A stretch of DNA of 12,794 nt from NCBI GenBank assembly GCA_022511505.1, contig JAFLTK010000258.1:1-12794 (forward strand), in the 5' to 3' direction. The notes below the pieces were generated by a model. The model searched no databases, was not told where the DNA came from, and saw only the letters and a program-made list of their open reading frames with translations. Below, piece by piece: positions 6,290-12,687 of this stretch. The DNA comes from Muribaculaceae bacterium (GTDB lineage Bacteria > Bacteroidota > Bacteroidia > Bacteroidales > Muribaculaceae). Each line of letters begins with the position of its first letter. Within the stretch, counting starts at the first letter, position 1. Position numbers and translations under genes: made by a program.

Positions 6290-6336
6290 TTTCATAAATC
6301 GATTTGAATTCTGTAACTTTGCGGTCATTCAAATCG
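6290..6336 (+). promoter_or_regulatory. Promoter with flanking 10-bp dyad for the flavoprotein operon
   Basis: TAACTTTG at 6314-6321 is an exact TAnnTTTG -7 box, with a near-consensus TTTC at 6290-6293, 20 bases upstream. A perfect 10-bp inverted repeat, CGATTTGAAT (6300-6309) and ATTCAAATCG (6327-6336), brackets the -7 box with a 17-base spacer. The symmetry and placement suggest an operator for a dimeric repressor. Transcription would start near 6328, inside the right arm, about 26 bases before the ATG. Confidence 0.6.
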
Positions 6337-6353
6337 CTTTAATTTTTATTAGC

Positions 6354-6971
6354 ATGAAAGTATTGATGATAAACGGCAGTCCACATCCGGCCGGATGTAC
6401 CGCCCGCGCTTTAAAAGAGGTTGCCGACACGCTTGCAGTCCAAGGTATTGAAACACAGATTGTCAATGTTGGCAATAAGGACGTTCGCGGATGCGTCGGT
6501 TGCGGTTTCTGCCGTGAGCATGGCCGTTGTGTGTTCAACGACTTGGTCAACGAGACGGCGCCGTTGCTGGAAGAGGCCGACGGCCTGATAGTTGGCACCC
6601 CGGTTTATTATGCCCACGCCAATGGCGGCGTTCTTTCGTTCCTCGACCGTCTTTTCTACAGCACGCCGTTCTCCAAGGTGATGAAAGTTGGTGCAACGGT
6701 GGTTTCATCGCGCCGCGCCGGCAGCACCTCGGCCTTTGACGACATCAACAAATATTTCACCATCTGCGGCATGCCGATTGCGTCGAGCACCTACTGGAAT
6801 GAAGTGCATGGATTCACGGCCGAAGATGTTGAGCGTGACTTCGAAGGACTTCAAACGATGCGCAACCTCGGCCTGTCGGTCGCCTACCTGATAAAGAGCA
6901 TCGCGTTGGGCCGCAAAGAGTTAGGCCAACTCGAATTGCCTGCCGACATACGCACCCATTTCATTAGATAA
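6354..6971 (+). CDS. Flavodoxin-fold NAD(P)H reductase, iron-sulfur flavoprotein-like
   Basis: This 205-residue protein has the start of an NADPH-dependent FMN reductase/flavodoxin fold: the phosphate-binding loop NGSPHPAGCT at 7-16 and GTPVYY at 81-86. Between them is a four-cysteine cluster, Cys47, Cys50, Cys53 and Cys59 (C-x2-C-x2-C-x5-C), as in iron-sulfur flavoproteins that carry a [4Fe-4S] centre. It should bind FMN and pass electrons in the cytosol. Its electron donor and substrate are not visible from sequence. Some family members act in oxygen or peroxide defence, which would fit the adjacent rubrerythrin. It is the first gene of a pair with the exported flavodoxin 33 bases downstream. 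The general family is sure and the cluster assignment likely. Confidence 0.9.
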   Translation: MKVLMINGSPHPAGCTARALKEVADTLAVQGIETQIVNVGNKDVRGCVGCGFCREHGRCVFNDLVNETAPLLEEADGLIVGTPVYYAHANGGVLSFLDRLFYSTPFSKVMKVGATVVSSRRAGSTSAFDDINKYFTICGMPIASSTYWNEVHGFTAEDVERDFEGLQTMRNLGLSVAYLIKSIALGRKELGQLELPADIRTHFIR

Positions 6972-7004
6972 AAACACTCCAATCAATAAATAATTATTAA
7001 AAAG

Positions 7005-7586
7005 ATGAAACTGAAATCAATCACGATGGCACTCGCCGGGATCTGTCTGTTAATGACTTCCTGTGCCCAAAAGAGCGCCGCAACACAAACCGATGAAGAG
7101 ATGAAAGATGAAACAAAAACCCTCGTAGCCTATTTCTCGGCCACCGGAACGACCAAGGCCGTTGCCGAAGACCTCGCCAAGGTGATGGATGCAACGCTGT
7201 TTGAAATCGAGCCCGCCGTGCCCTATACCGAGGCCGACCTTGACTGGCGCGACTCAACAAGCCGCAGTTCGGTCGAGATGCACGACCTCTCGTCACGCCC
7301 CGCCGTCAAGAGTAAGGTAGAGAATATTGGCCAATATGACGTCGTTTTCTTGGGCTACCCCATCTGGTGGTATGTCGCCCCGACGATTATCAACACATTT
7401 ATCGACGAGAACAATCTCGACGGCAAGACAGTCTACTGCTTTGCCACGTCGGGCGGCTCGCCCATTGAGCCGTGTGTCGAGGCCCTGAGGAAACAATATC
7501 CGGCAGTTGACTGGAAAGCCGGCCGCCTGCTGAACGGCGCTACTACCGAGACGCTCGAGACCTGGAAAGCCGACCTCGCAAAATAA
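7005..7586 (+). CDS. Exported lipoprotein flavodoxin
   Basis: The first 20 residues form a lipoprotein signal: MKLK, a hydrophobic core, and the lipobox LMTSC with the lipidated Cys at position 20. After a short polar linker the flavodoxin domain begins with TLVAYFSATGTTKAVA (39-54), where SATGTT is the FMN phosphate loop. GYPIWWYVAP (117-126) and FATSGGSP (146-153) are the other two FMN-contacting loops. The protein is therefore predicted to be an FMN protein tethered to the envelope, unlike ordinary cytosolic flavodoxins. A cytosolic form could only arise from an internal Met at 33, for which there is no good evidence. It shares an operon with the flavoprotein before it and ends at a strong hairpin. 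Confidence 0.9.
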   Translation: MKLKSITMALAGICLLMTSCAQKSAATQTDEEMKDETKTLVAYFSATGTTKAVAEDLAKVMDATLFEIEPAVPYTEADLDWRDSTSRSSVEMHDLSSRPAVKSKVENIGQYDVVFLGYPIWWYVAPTIINTFIDENNLDGKTVYCFATSGGSPIEPCVEALRKQYPAVDWKAGRLLNGATTETLETWKADLAK

Positions 7587-7607
7587 AGAATATTAAGAGA
7601 TAAATAC

Positions 7608-7644
7608 CACCAAGCCCGGGGCGATGCGCGCCTCGGGCTTGGTG
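7608..7644. terminator. Strong bidirectional hairpin between convergent genes
   Basis: CACCAAGCCCG (7608-7618) pairs with CGGGCTTGGTG (7634-7644), and five more inner pairs (one G-T) extend the stem to about 16 pairs with a five-base loop. It lies 22 bases after the flavodoxin stop and 28 bases beyond the stop of the convergent OmpH-like gene, so it can serve both. Neither side has a long T-run. The minus side is somewhat T-richer. Confidence 0.7.
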
Positions 7645-7671
7645 TATCTTGGAGAAGGTGATATCCTGTGA

Positions 7672-8271
7672 TTATTTTTCGTCTTTCTTTTTGTAGCGGG
7701 CGTTGAGGCCTTCAATGACTTCCTGAGTGACGTCGAGGGCGGGGTTGAAGTAGATGCCGGCGGCGCGGAACAGGATGGCGTCATAGCCTTTCTGAGCGCA
7801 ATAGTCTTTGATGAATGACTCGAGGGAGTCGCTGAGCACTTGCTGCTGTTGAGCGAGTTCGGTGTCAAAGTTGCGCTGAAGGTTGGCCATGTGGGCCTCG
7901 GCGTCTTGGTTCATTTTCTGCAGACGAGCCATGTCGCCGTTGTAACTTTCTTCGGTCAGATAACTGTTGGTGCGCGCTTTTTGCTCGATTTGGGCGGCGA
8001 GTTTCTGAATCTCGGTGGCTTTGCTTTGGCGAGTGTTTTCGATGCGCGACATTGAGCGGAGGGCGTTTTCCTGAAGCTCTTTGGCAAGGTTATAGTAGGC
8101 CGAGACGGTGTCGCTGTCGATGTATCGGATATTGGGGAGGGTCGCGGTGTCGGTAGCGGTTGTTGCCGTGGCGGCGCCGGTTGCATCTTCTTTAGTGTTG
8201 TTGCACGCGGCGAGGCTGAAAATCATAGTACCGGCCAGAAGGCTTTTGGCAATAAAAGAAAGTTTCTTCAT
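7672..8271 (-). CDS. OmpH/Skp-family lipoprotein
   Basis: The 199-residue protein has a lipoprotein signal peptide ending in the lipobox LAAC (lipidated Cys23). A Thr/Ala-rich linker (about 29-44) is followed by NIRYIDSDTVSAYY, the typical start of the OmpH/Skp domain. A long Gln/Glu/Lys-rich coiled-coil region follows (about 60-150), and the domain closes with a short beta segment near KGYDAILFRAAGIYF. Skp-type proteins are periplasmic holdase chaperones for outer-membrane proteins. Here the anchor to a membrane by lipid is a Bacteroidetes-style variation. The start overlaps the stop of the upstream small gene as ATGA, so the pair is probably translationally coupled. The family call is firm. 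The client proteins are unknown. Confidence 0.85.
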   Translation of the reverse strand: MKKLSFIAKSLLAGTMIFSLAACNNTKEDATGAATATTATDTATLPNIRYIDSDTVSAYYNLAKELQENALRSMSRIENTRQSKATEIQKLAAQIEQKARTNSYLTEESYNGDMARLQKMNQDAEAHMANLQRNFDTELAQQQQVLSDSLESFIKDYCAQKGYDAILFRAAGIYFNPALDVTQEVIEGLNARYKKKDEK

Positions 8272-8483
8272 TTGGGGTTATTGTTGTTGGTGTTGTTATT
8301 GTTTTTAGCGTTGTTATTGATGACATCGTTGGTGGCGCAACTGATGCCGCGACGACGGAGCGCGGGATTGTCGTGGGCGTGTCCCGAGGGAAATTTTGCA
8401 CCCTTGATGAAGAGCACCTTCACGCCGAGACCTACAAAAGCGATTGCCAACAAAGCGATGGTCAAAAGTATCGTTTTTAGCAT
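8268..8483 (-). CDS. Small membrane-anchored protein with Asn-rich tail
   Basis: The chosen start is the ATG at 8483, giving 71 residues. A longer frame from a TTG at 8504 is rejected because that codon lies inside the promoter -7 box. The N-terminus has one hydrophobic segment (MLKTILLTIALLAIAFVGLG), followed by a conserved-looking polar region with KFPSGHAHD and ALRRRGISC. The last 17 residues or so are mostly Asn, encoded by a GTT/ATT-rich simple repeat. I believe similar small proteins are common in Bacteroidales but know no function. The stop overlaps the OmpH-like start by four bases, pointing to a shared envelope role. Confidence 0.75.
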   Translation of the reverse strand: MLKTILLTIALLAIAFVGLGVKVLFIKGAKFPSGHAHDNPALRRRGISCATNDVINNNAKNNNNTNNNNPK

Positions 8484-8501
8484 CAAAAACCAAATTTTGT
8501 G

Positions 8502-8509
8502 CAAATATA
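8502..8509 (-). promoter_or_regulatory. -7 box of the envelope operon
   Basis: Read on the minus strand, TATATTTG (8509-8502) matches TAnnTTTG exactly. The predicted transcription start (about 8495) lies a few bases before the ATG at 8483, giving a very short leader. This also decides the start codon of the small membrane protein. No clear TTTG -33 box is found at 19-20 bases. Confidence 0.6.
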
Positions 8510-8528
8510 GGAAAGGTTAGCCGATTTT

Positions 8529-8560
8529 TTTGCTCTATTCCAATTTTATTTTTAAATTTA
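8529..8560 (+). promoter_or_regulatory. Probable pepD promoter
   Basis: TTTG at 8529-8532 and TAAATTTA at 8553-8560 are separated by 20 bases. The -7 box differs from consensus only in its last base. It faces away from the envelope operon promoter at 8502, so this intergenic region holds a divergent promoter pair. The leader to the pepD ATG would be about 55 bases. Confidence 0.45.
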
Positions 8561-8622
8561 GCACCCGAAATGGATTGTTTTAACATTTGTTTAAAAATAT
8601 ACTCAATATAAACGCTAAAAAG

Positions 8623-10083
8623 ATGACAGTAAAAGACCTACAACCGCAGTTGGTTTTTTCGATTTTTGACGAAATCACCAAGGTGCCCCGTCCCTCAAAG
8701 AAGGAGGGAAAAATCCGTCAGTATCTGCTCGATTTTGCCGCAAAACATGGCATTGATGTCAAGACCGACGAGATTGGAAACGTGGTTATGAGCCGCCCGG
8801 CCACTCCCGGCCACGAGCAGGCGCCGACCGTTATTCTTCAGGCCCACATGGACATGGTCTGCGAGAGCAACGACAAGAGTTTTGACTTTGAAAACAACCC
8901 TATAACAACGATTGTCGACGGCGACTGGCTGCGCGCCGACGGGACCACGCTCGGCGCCGACAACGGTATCGGTATGGCTGCCGCGCTCGCCGCGCTCGTT
9001 GACAAGGACTTGGTTCACGGTCCGCTCGAGGCGCTGTTTACCGTCGACGAGGAGACCGGTCTGACCGGCGCCAACAACCTTGGCGACGGCATGATTACGG
9101 GAACCATCCTGCTCAACCTCGACAGCGAGGATGACGCCGAAATCTTCGTAGGCTGTGCCGGCGGCGTTGACACCACCTGTGTCTTCAATTACCACCGTTC
9201 CTACGCTCCCAAAGATTTCCTCTATTTCAAGGTCAACATCGAGAAGGGTCAGGGCGGCCACTCGGGCGGCGACATCCACCTGGGCCGCGCCAACGCCAAC
9301 AAACTGCTTGCGCGCTATCTCTATGGCCTGACACTGGAGCATGAAATCTCGGTTGCCGACATCGACGGCGGCAACCTGCGCAACGCCATCCCCCGCGCCG
9401 CCTACTGTGTGTTTGGTATCCACACCGACCACAAGGAGAAGGTTATCACCGCGCTCAACAATTTTATCGCCGACGTTCAAAACGAATATCGCGACATCGA
9501 GCCGACCCTCGAAATCAGTATCGAGAGCGTCGATACCCCCGACTTCACCATCGACGCCGTCACCTCGCTCAACCTCATCCGCGCCCTTTACAGCGCCCCC
9601 CACGGCGTCATCTCGATGAGCCGCGACCTCGAGGGCCTCGTTGAAACCTCGACCAATCTCGCGTCGGTTAAGATGTTGGAAAACAATCAGATACTCGTCA
9701 CCACCAGCCAGCGCAGTTCGGTAGAGTCACGCAAATGGGACATCGCCCGCCAGGTTGAAGCCCTCTTTGAACTCGCCGGCGCCAAAGTTACCCACGGCGA
9801 CGGTTATCCCGGCTGGGCCCCCAACCTAAAATCGCCCATCATGGAGATTGCCCGCGACGCCTACAAGGAACTCTATGACGTCACCCCTGCCATCAAGGCC
9901 ATCCACGCCGGCCTCGAGTGTGGCCTATTCCTGGAGAAATATCCCGGCCTCGACATGGTATCGTTTGGCCCGACCTTGCGCAACGTCCACTCGCCAAGCG
10001 AGATGATGTATATCCCCGCCGTCGAGCGCTTCTGGCAGCAACTGCGCCTGACCCTGACCAAAGTCGCCGACCTCAAGAAGTAA
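8623..10083 (+). CDS. pepD: Aminoacyl-histidine dipeptidase (PepD, M20 family)
   Basis: PepD is a cytosolic zinc dipeptidase that cleaves Xaa-His and other dipeptides. The start used is the ATG at 8623 (486 residues, the usual length), because the upstream in-frame start at 8587 would be a TTG and its first 12 residues do not belong to the family. With this numbering the metal-site motifs of clan MH are visible: QAHMDMVC with His75 and Asp77, GADNG with the bridging Asp113, and DEETG with the catalytic Glu144 and metal ligand Glu145. GQGGHSGGDIH lies in the lid domain and HAGLECG near the C-terminus supplies a further active-site His. Codon use is very GC-rich in third positions, typical of a well-expressed core gene. 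The identification is secure. Confidence 0.93.
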   Translation: MTVKDLQPQLVFSIFDEITKVPRPSKKEGKIRQYLLDFAAKHGIDVKTDEIGNVVMSRPATPGHEQAPTVILQAHMDMVCESNDKSFDFENNPITTIVDGDWLRADGTTLGADNGIGMAAALAALVDKDLVHGPLEALFTVDEETGLTGANNLGDGMITGTILLNLDSEDDAEIFVGCAGGVDTTCVFNYHRSYAPKDFLYFKVNIEKGQGGHSGGDIHLGRANANKLLARYLYGLTLEHEISVADIDGGNLRNAIPRAAYCVFGIHTDHKEKVITALNNFIADVQNEYRDIEPTLEISIESVDTPDFTIDAVTSLNLIRALYSAPHGVISMSRDLEGLVETSTNLASVKMLENNQILVTTSQRSSVESRKWDIARQVEALFELAGAKVTHGDGYPGWAPNLKSPIMEIARDAYKELYDVTPAIKAIHAGLECGLFLEKYPGLDMVSFGPTLRNVHSPSEMMYIPAVERFWQQLRLTLTKVADLKK

Positions 10084-10127
10084 CCGACCGATTCGCAACG
10101 ACCTGAACAGTTACTACCAATATAACA

Positions 10128-10181
10128 GCCGCCCGACGCGCTCCCCTCGAGCCGCCGGGCGGCGTCGTTGTTTCTCTTTTT
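10128..10181 (+). terminator. Intrinsic terminator after pepD
   Basis: GCCGCCCG (10128-10135) pairs with CGGGCGGC (10156-10163) and is followed by a T-rich tail ending in a run of five T (about 10177-10181). It begins 44 bases after the pepD stop. The 20-base loop is somewhat large but the stem is GC-only. Confidence 0.65.
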
Positions 10182-10249
10182 AGTTTAAAAATACATCTGC
10201 CGAAAGTGGTGTTGATGGATGGACGAGGAATGAGAATGGAAGATCATTA

Positions 10250-10301
10250 AATAGTAAAAATGAGAGTGTACCCAAACCCTTATTTTGAGACACCCTCATT
10301 T
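10250..10301 (-). terminator. Intrinsic terminator of the three-gene exported-protein operon
   Basis: On the minus strand, AAATGAGGGTGT (10301-10290) pairs with ACACTCTCATTT (10269-10258) with one G-T wobble, giving 12 pairs. T-rich sequence (TTTTTACTATTT) overlaps the end of the stem and continues after it. It lies about 40 bases past the stop of the beta-barrel gene, so it ends that operon. Confidence 0.65.
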
Positions 10302-10340
10302 ATACATATGTTCCTCAAATTTTTCCTATAAATGTCAATA

Positions 10341-10847
10341 TTAAAAATCGACACCCAGTTTTATGGTGAATGCAGATCCTGTACCGTCTAAATCTTGGAT
10401 TTTGTAGATGTCACTTCCAACGCCCAGATTCAAACCGATATTGTCGTTTAGTGCAAATCGAACACCAACTTGCGGGTTTATTGTTAACCCTTGTGCGTCA
10501 TTGGCACGATAGCCAATCTTGAGGTCACCAAATATTGAAAATCTGTTAGCGGTGTAAAAATCAGAGCGGACATCGGCGAAAATTGGGATTGAAACGGCAG
10601 AACCTTCATGCCAATATTCTAGTCCTACCCCGGCACCTACAAAAAGATAATTCTCAATTACCTGATAACCATGTGTCGTCGAGATAGTTAGATAGTTACT
10701 TACGTCAGCCGAATATATTCCGTCACTTATCTCAGATGTAGAGATGCCATAACCGATATCAGCAAAGCCGCGGTATCCTGTTTCAATCTGAGCAGATGCT
10801 GTGATTGAGCATAATGCAACAATGATTGCGAATAAAATCTTTTTCAT
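10341..10847 (-). CDS. Small outer-membrane beta-barrel-like protein
   Basis: The 168-residue precursor has a typical signal peptide (MKKILFAIIVALCSITASAQ) with likely cleavage at about residue 18-20. The mature part consists of alternating hydrophobic/polar strands with Gly and aromatic residues (for example FVGAGVGLEYW and LGVGSDIY). It ends in Phe (TIKLGVDF), as do proteins recognised by the BAM machinery. These traits fit an eight-strand outer-membrane barrel of the OmpA-transmembrane/OMP_b-brl type, although no single diagnostic motif is present. It is the last gene of a minus-strand operon, 18 bases after the gene before it. The strand pattern is convincing. The function is unknown. Confidence 0.75.
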   Translation of the reverse strand: MKKILFAIIVALCSITASAQIETGYRGFADIGYGISTSEISDGIYSADVSNYLTISTTHGYQVIENYLFVGAGVGLEYWHEGSAVSIPIFADVRSDFYTANRFSIFGDLKIGYRANDAQGLTINPQVGVRFALNDNIGLNLGVGSDIYKIQDLDGTGSAFTIKLGVDF

Positions 10848-10865
10848 TTTTTAGTTTTTTGATTA

Positions 10866-11567
10866 TTAATTTCCTGTTGTACTTGTTTCTGACTCGTTAT
10901 TATCTGTCAGAATATTAAAGATAAAATTGGAACATATGACTTTATTTTTTCCTTGTACTGCAACGCCAAATACAGGTTCTGTAAATTTAAAGTTCTTTAA
11001 CTTTGTAACTTCTTGACCATTTAGATAAACTATAGTTTGGCCATGTTTACGAGTTATGATTGGTAAAAGCAATCCATCTTTTCCGGTTTTTATTAAACCT
11101 TGTTTTACTATGGATTTTTCGCCTCCTTCTACGGTATAATAGACAAAATGATCCTTTGTAAACATAATGCACTTATAGTTTTTATTATTGGCGTAATCAA
11201 ATAAAAGGCCAATTCCCTTATCTTTGGCAACCTTTCCAGTTAGCATCATGCCGAAAGTGAAAGAATCAACCTCAGGATTAATGGAAACCTCGGTTGTTGA
11301 ACCGACGATCCCATTATCTTTCTTTGATTCAATCATAAGACCATATTTGCCAATAACTGCAGAGCAATCCTTTTCTTTGTATTGGGTCCATTCAAAATCG
11401 GGATCCTCTATGTTGCGAATTTCTCCAATATCTCCAATTTCACCGTATAACGCAATCGGATTTAAACCACCGTCCATTGATTGGGAGGAGAGGAGTGCGT
11501 TGGGACTTTTTGCCAAGGTACATAAGTAACCTAAACAAAGGATAAAAGTTAGAATTATATTTTTCAT
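10866..11567 (-). CDS. Exported protein, possible lectin/LamG-like beta-sandwich
   Basis: A hydrophobic N-terminus (MKNIILTFILCLGYLCTLA) is a probable signal peptide. From about residue 90 the sequence is a series of short strands. Segments such as GIGLLFDYANNKNYKCIMF and GQTIVYLNGQEVTKL resemble the ligand-free jelly-roll proteins often annotated as DUF1080 or LamG-like. This match rests on pattern only, and no active site is recognised. The C-terminus is a low-complexity Ser/Thr/Asn tail. It sits between the PEGA-like and beta-barrel genes, with gaps of 33 and 18 bases, so all three products are probably envelope proteins acting together. Codon use is AT-rich compared with pepD or queF, which could reflect transfer or low expression. 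Confidence 0.65.
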   Translation of the reverse strand: MKNIILTFILCLGYLCTLAKSPNALLSSQSMDGGLNPIALYGEIGDIGEIRNIEDPDFEWTQYKEKDCSAVIGKYGLMIESKKDNGIVGSTTEVSINPEVDSFTFGMMLTGKVAKDKGIGLLFDYANNKNYKCIMFTKDHFVYYTVEGGEKSIVKQGLIKTGKDGLLLPIITRKHGQTIVYLNGQEVTKLKNFKFTEPVFGVAVQGKNKVICSNFIFNILTDNNESETSTTGN

Positions 11568-11600
11568 AATTTTGAGTTATATTTGAGAATATAGTTGTGT

Positions 11601-12278
11601 TTATTCGCCACCACCCACGGTAGTCTGTAGTTCTTGAATTAGAGGCTCTAAAGTTCGTAGAACTCGATCGTAAGGCTTAAAACAATTATCCCCGCGACAA
11701 TCATTGTCCTCGTTAATTTCAGAGATGAGTCTAACGCGATAACTTAAAACTTCATCGTCGACAAATGACATGCGAACTTCTAGACGAGTGCGCACAGTTT
11801 GGTATTTGAATCTTGTTACTCTCCATGATGTTTTAATCCATCCGGCACTCTTGTCCCTTACCTCTATGTTATCATAGTAAGCAGTGCAGACGCTCATTAG
11901 GCGTTTCCAAACTTGGTCCTCAGAAAGACCTTTGCGGCAAGTTACATCAAACCATCTATTTGCAATATCCATTCCATCTTCCGAACCGGCGGTAGCGGCA
12001 TAAGCCTCGTCCTCGGGCAATGTATAAAGCACTGTGTTTTTTGGGTTTGACTTTAGAAGACGATAGGTTCGGGTGATATACCCTTTGTCTTCAATCTTGA
12101 TAACATAAAAATCGGTATTTCGATTAAAGTTAACCTGATAACTACCGGTTCCAACAAGGGAACCATCCACATAAATTTTTGCCGTCTCGGGAATTACATT
12201 AATTGTAATTTTTTTAGACTGAGCACACAGGCTCACAATTGACAAAAAAAGAATCAAAAGGAAAGTTTTCTTTTGCAT
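11601..12278 (-). CDS. Exported PEGA-like domain protein
   Basis: The first 20 residues are a signal peptide ending near CAQSKK. The cysteine context (LCAQ) does not fit a good lipobox. Residues of about 23-73 look like a PEGA domain: ITINVIPETAKIYVDGSLVG, then a GSYQV segment and KGYITRTYRL, a small beta repeat found in surface or cell-wall-related proteins. The C-terminal region (about 100-225) is unrecognised and contains paired cysteines (a CRGDNC segment near 190-200 and single Cys near 113 and 130) that could form disulfides after export. It is the first gene of the operon and follows a long structured non-coding stretch. The gene is real. The domain call is by eye. Confidence 0.75.
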   Translation of the reverse strand: MQKKTFLLILFLSIVSLCAQSKKITINVIPETAKIYVDGSLVGTGSYQVNFNRNTDFYVIKIEDKGYITRTYRLLKSNPKNTVLYTLPEDEAYAATAGSEDGMDIANRWFDVTCRKGLSEDQVWKRLMSVCTAYYDNIEVRDKSAGWIKTSWRVTRFKYQTVRTRLEVRMSFVDDEVLSYRVRLISEINEDNDCRGDNCFKPYDRVLRTLEPLIQELQTTVGGGE

Positions 12279-12309
12279 TTTAAAGCTAAACGCCTCGGGC
12301 CTCTCCTCG

Positions 12310-12650
12310 TTGGCATTAGATTATAAAAAGAAGACGTGAGAGTCTGTACAGATGCTCTTCCGTCTATCAAGGCTCTCGCATTGCCCGTTTGAATAGAAGA
12401 GCAACGCCGAAGCCCACGTCCGTATGATATGGATGTGTGAAATCCTCTCGGATTCCATAACTTTACAAATCATACCACGAGGGCATCTACTGTTGCTAGT
12501 TCTTGATTCAAACTAAGAATTTGCGAGATTCTGATAGACCAAGAAAAAGCGTCGTAAACGCCTCCAAAATATGTCTGCCCTCCCGCTATCCCACTTCAGC
12601 GTCGGCTCGGCGTATTGCGGTCCTTTACCTATGTGTATAGTATCGGTTGT
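12310..12650 (-). ncRNA. Candidate structured RNA or long leader upstream of the PEGA-like operon
   Basis: No open frame of note covers this stretch, which follows a good minus-strand promoter. Several helices can be formed. TGCCCTC (12576-12582) pairs with GAGGGCA (12479-12485) over 90 bases. GTATGAT (12422-12428) pairs with ATCATAC (12469-12475), enclosing AATCC/GGATT (12441-12445 with 12450-12454), which on the transcribed strand is capped by a GAGA (GNRA) tetraloop. GACGTG (12333-12338) pairs with CACGTC (12415-12420), enclosing GCTCTTC (12354-12360) with GAAGAGC (12396-12402). On the minus strand the last stem is followed by TTCTTTTTATAA (12332-12321), as in an intrinsic terminator. It could be an independent RNA of about 330-340 bases or a leader with an attenuator. 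I cannot assign it to tmRNA, RNase P RNA or SRP RNA. A 6S-like or other known Bacteroidales RNA remains possible. Confidence 0.5.
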
Positions 12651-12656
12651 GCATGG

Positions 12657-12687
12657 CAAAGATAATAATATTATCCTGAATGGACAA
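12657..12687 (-). promoter_or_regulatory. Promoter of the structured RNA/PEGA-like operon leader
   Basis: On the minus strand TATCTTTG (12664-12657) is an exact -7 box. TTG at 12687-12685 lies 20 bases upstream as a partial -33 box, and the sequence beyond is very AT-rich. Transcription would begin near 12650, some 370 bases ahead of the first gene. Confidence 0.65.

Noticed and set aside
6147..6332. 61-codon minus-strand frame between rubrerythrin and the flavoprotein
   Set aside because: It runs through the rubrerythrin terminator stem, the tandem repeat and the flavoprotein promoter, which explain the same bases better. A small gene is not fully excluded if the peptide proves conserved.
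8484..8504. Upstream TTG start extending the small membrane protein by seven residues
   Set aside because: The TTG is part of the TATATTTG -7 box, so it would lie upstream of the transcription start.
8587..8622. Upstream TTG start extending PepD by 12 residues
   Set aside because: PepD family proteins begin at the segment starting from the ATG at 8623, and the extension has no family character.
8695..9603. Long open frame (302 codons) on the minus strand
   Set aside because: It lies wholly antisense to pepD, whose M20 motifs are clear. The frame stays open because of GC-rich third positions on the coding strand, and its product is a Val/Gly/Asp-rich sequence without motifs.
12279..12650. 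tmRNA, RNase P RNA or SRP RNA identity for the structured region
   Set aside because: The hallmark sequences of these RNAs (acceptor-like end with CCA, the GAGGAAAGTCC-type core, the SRP GGAAGC hairpin) are not present.
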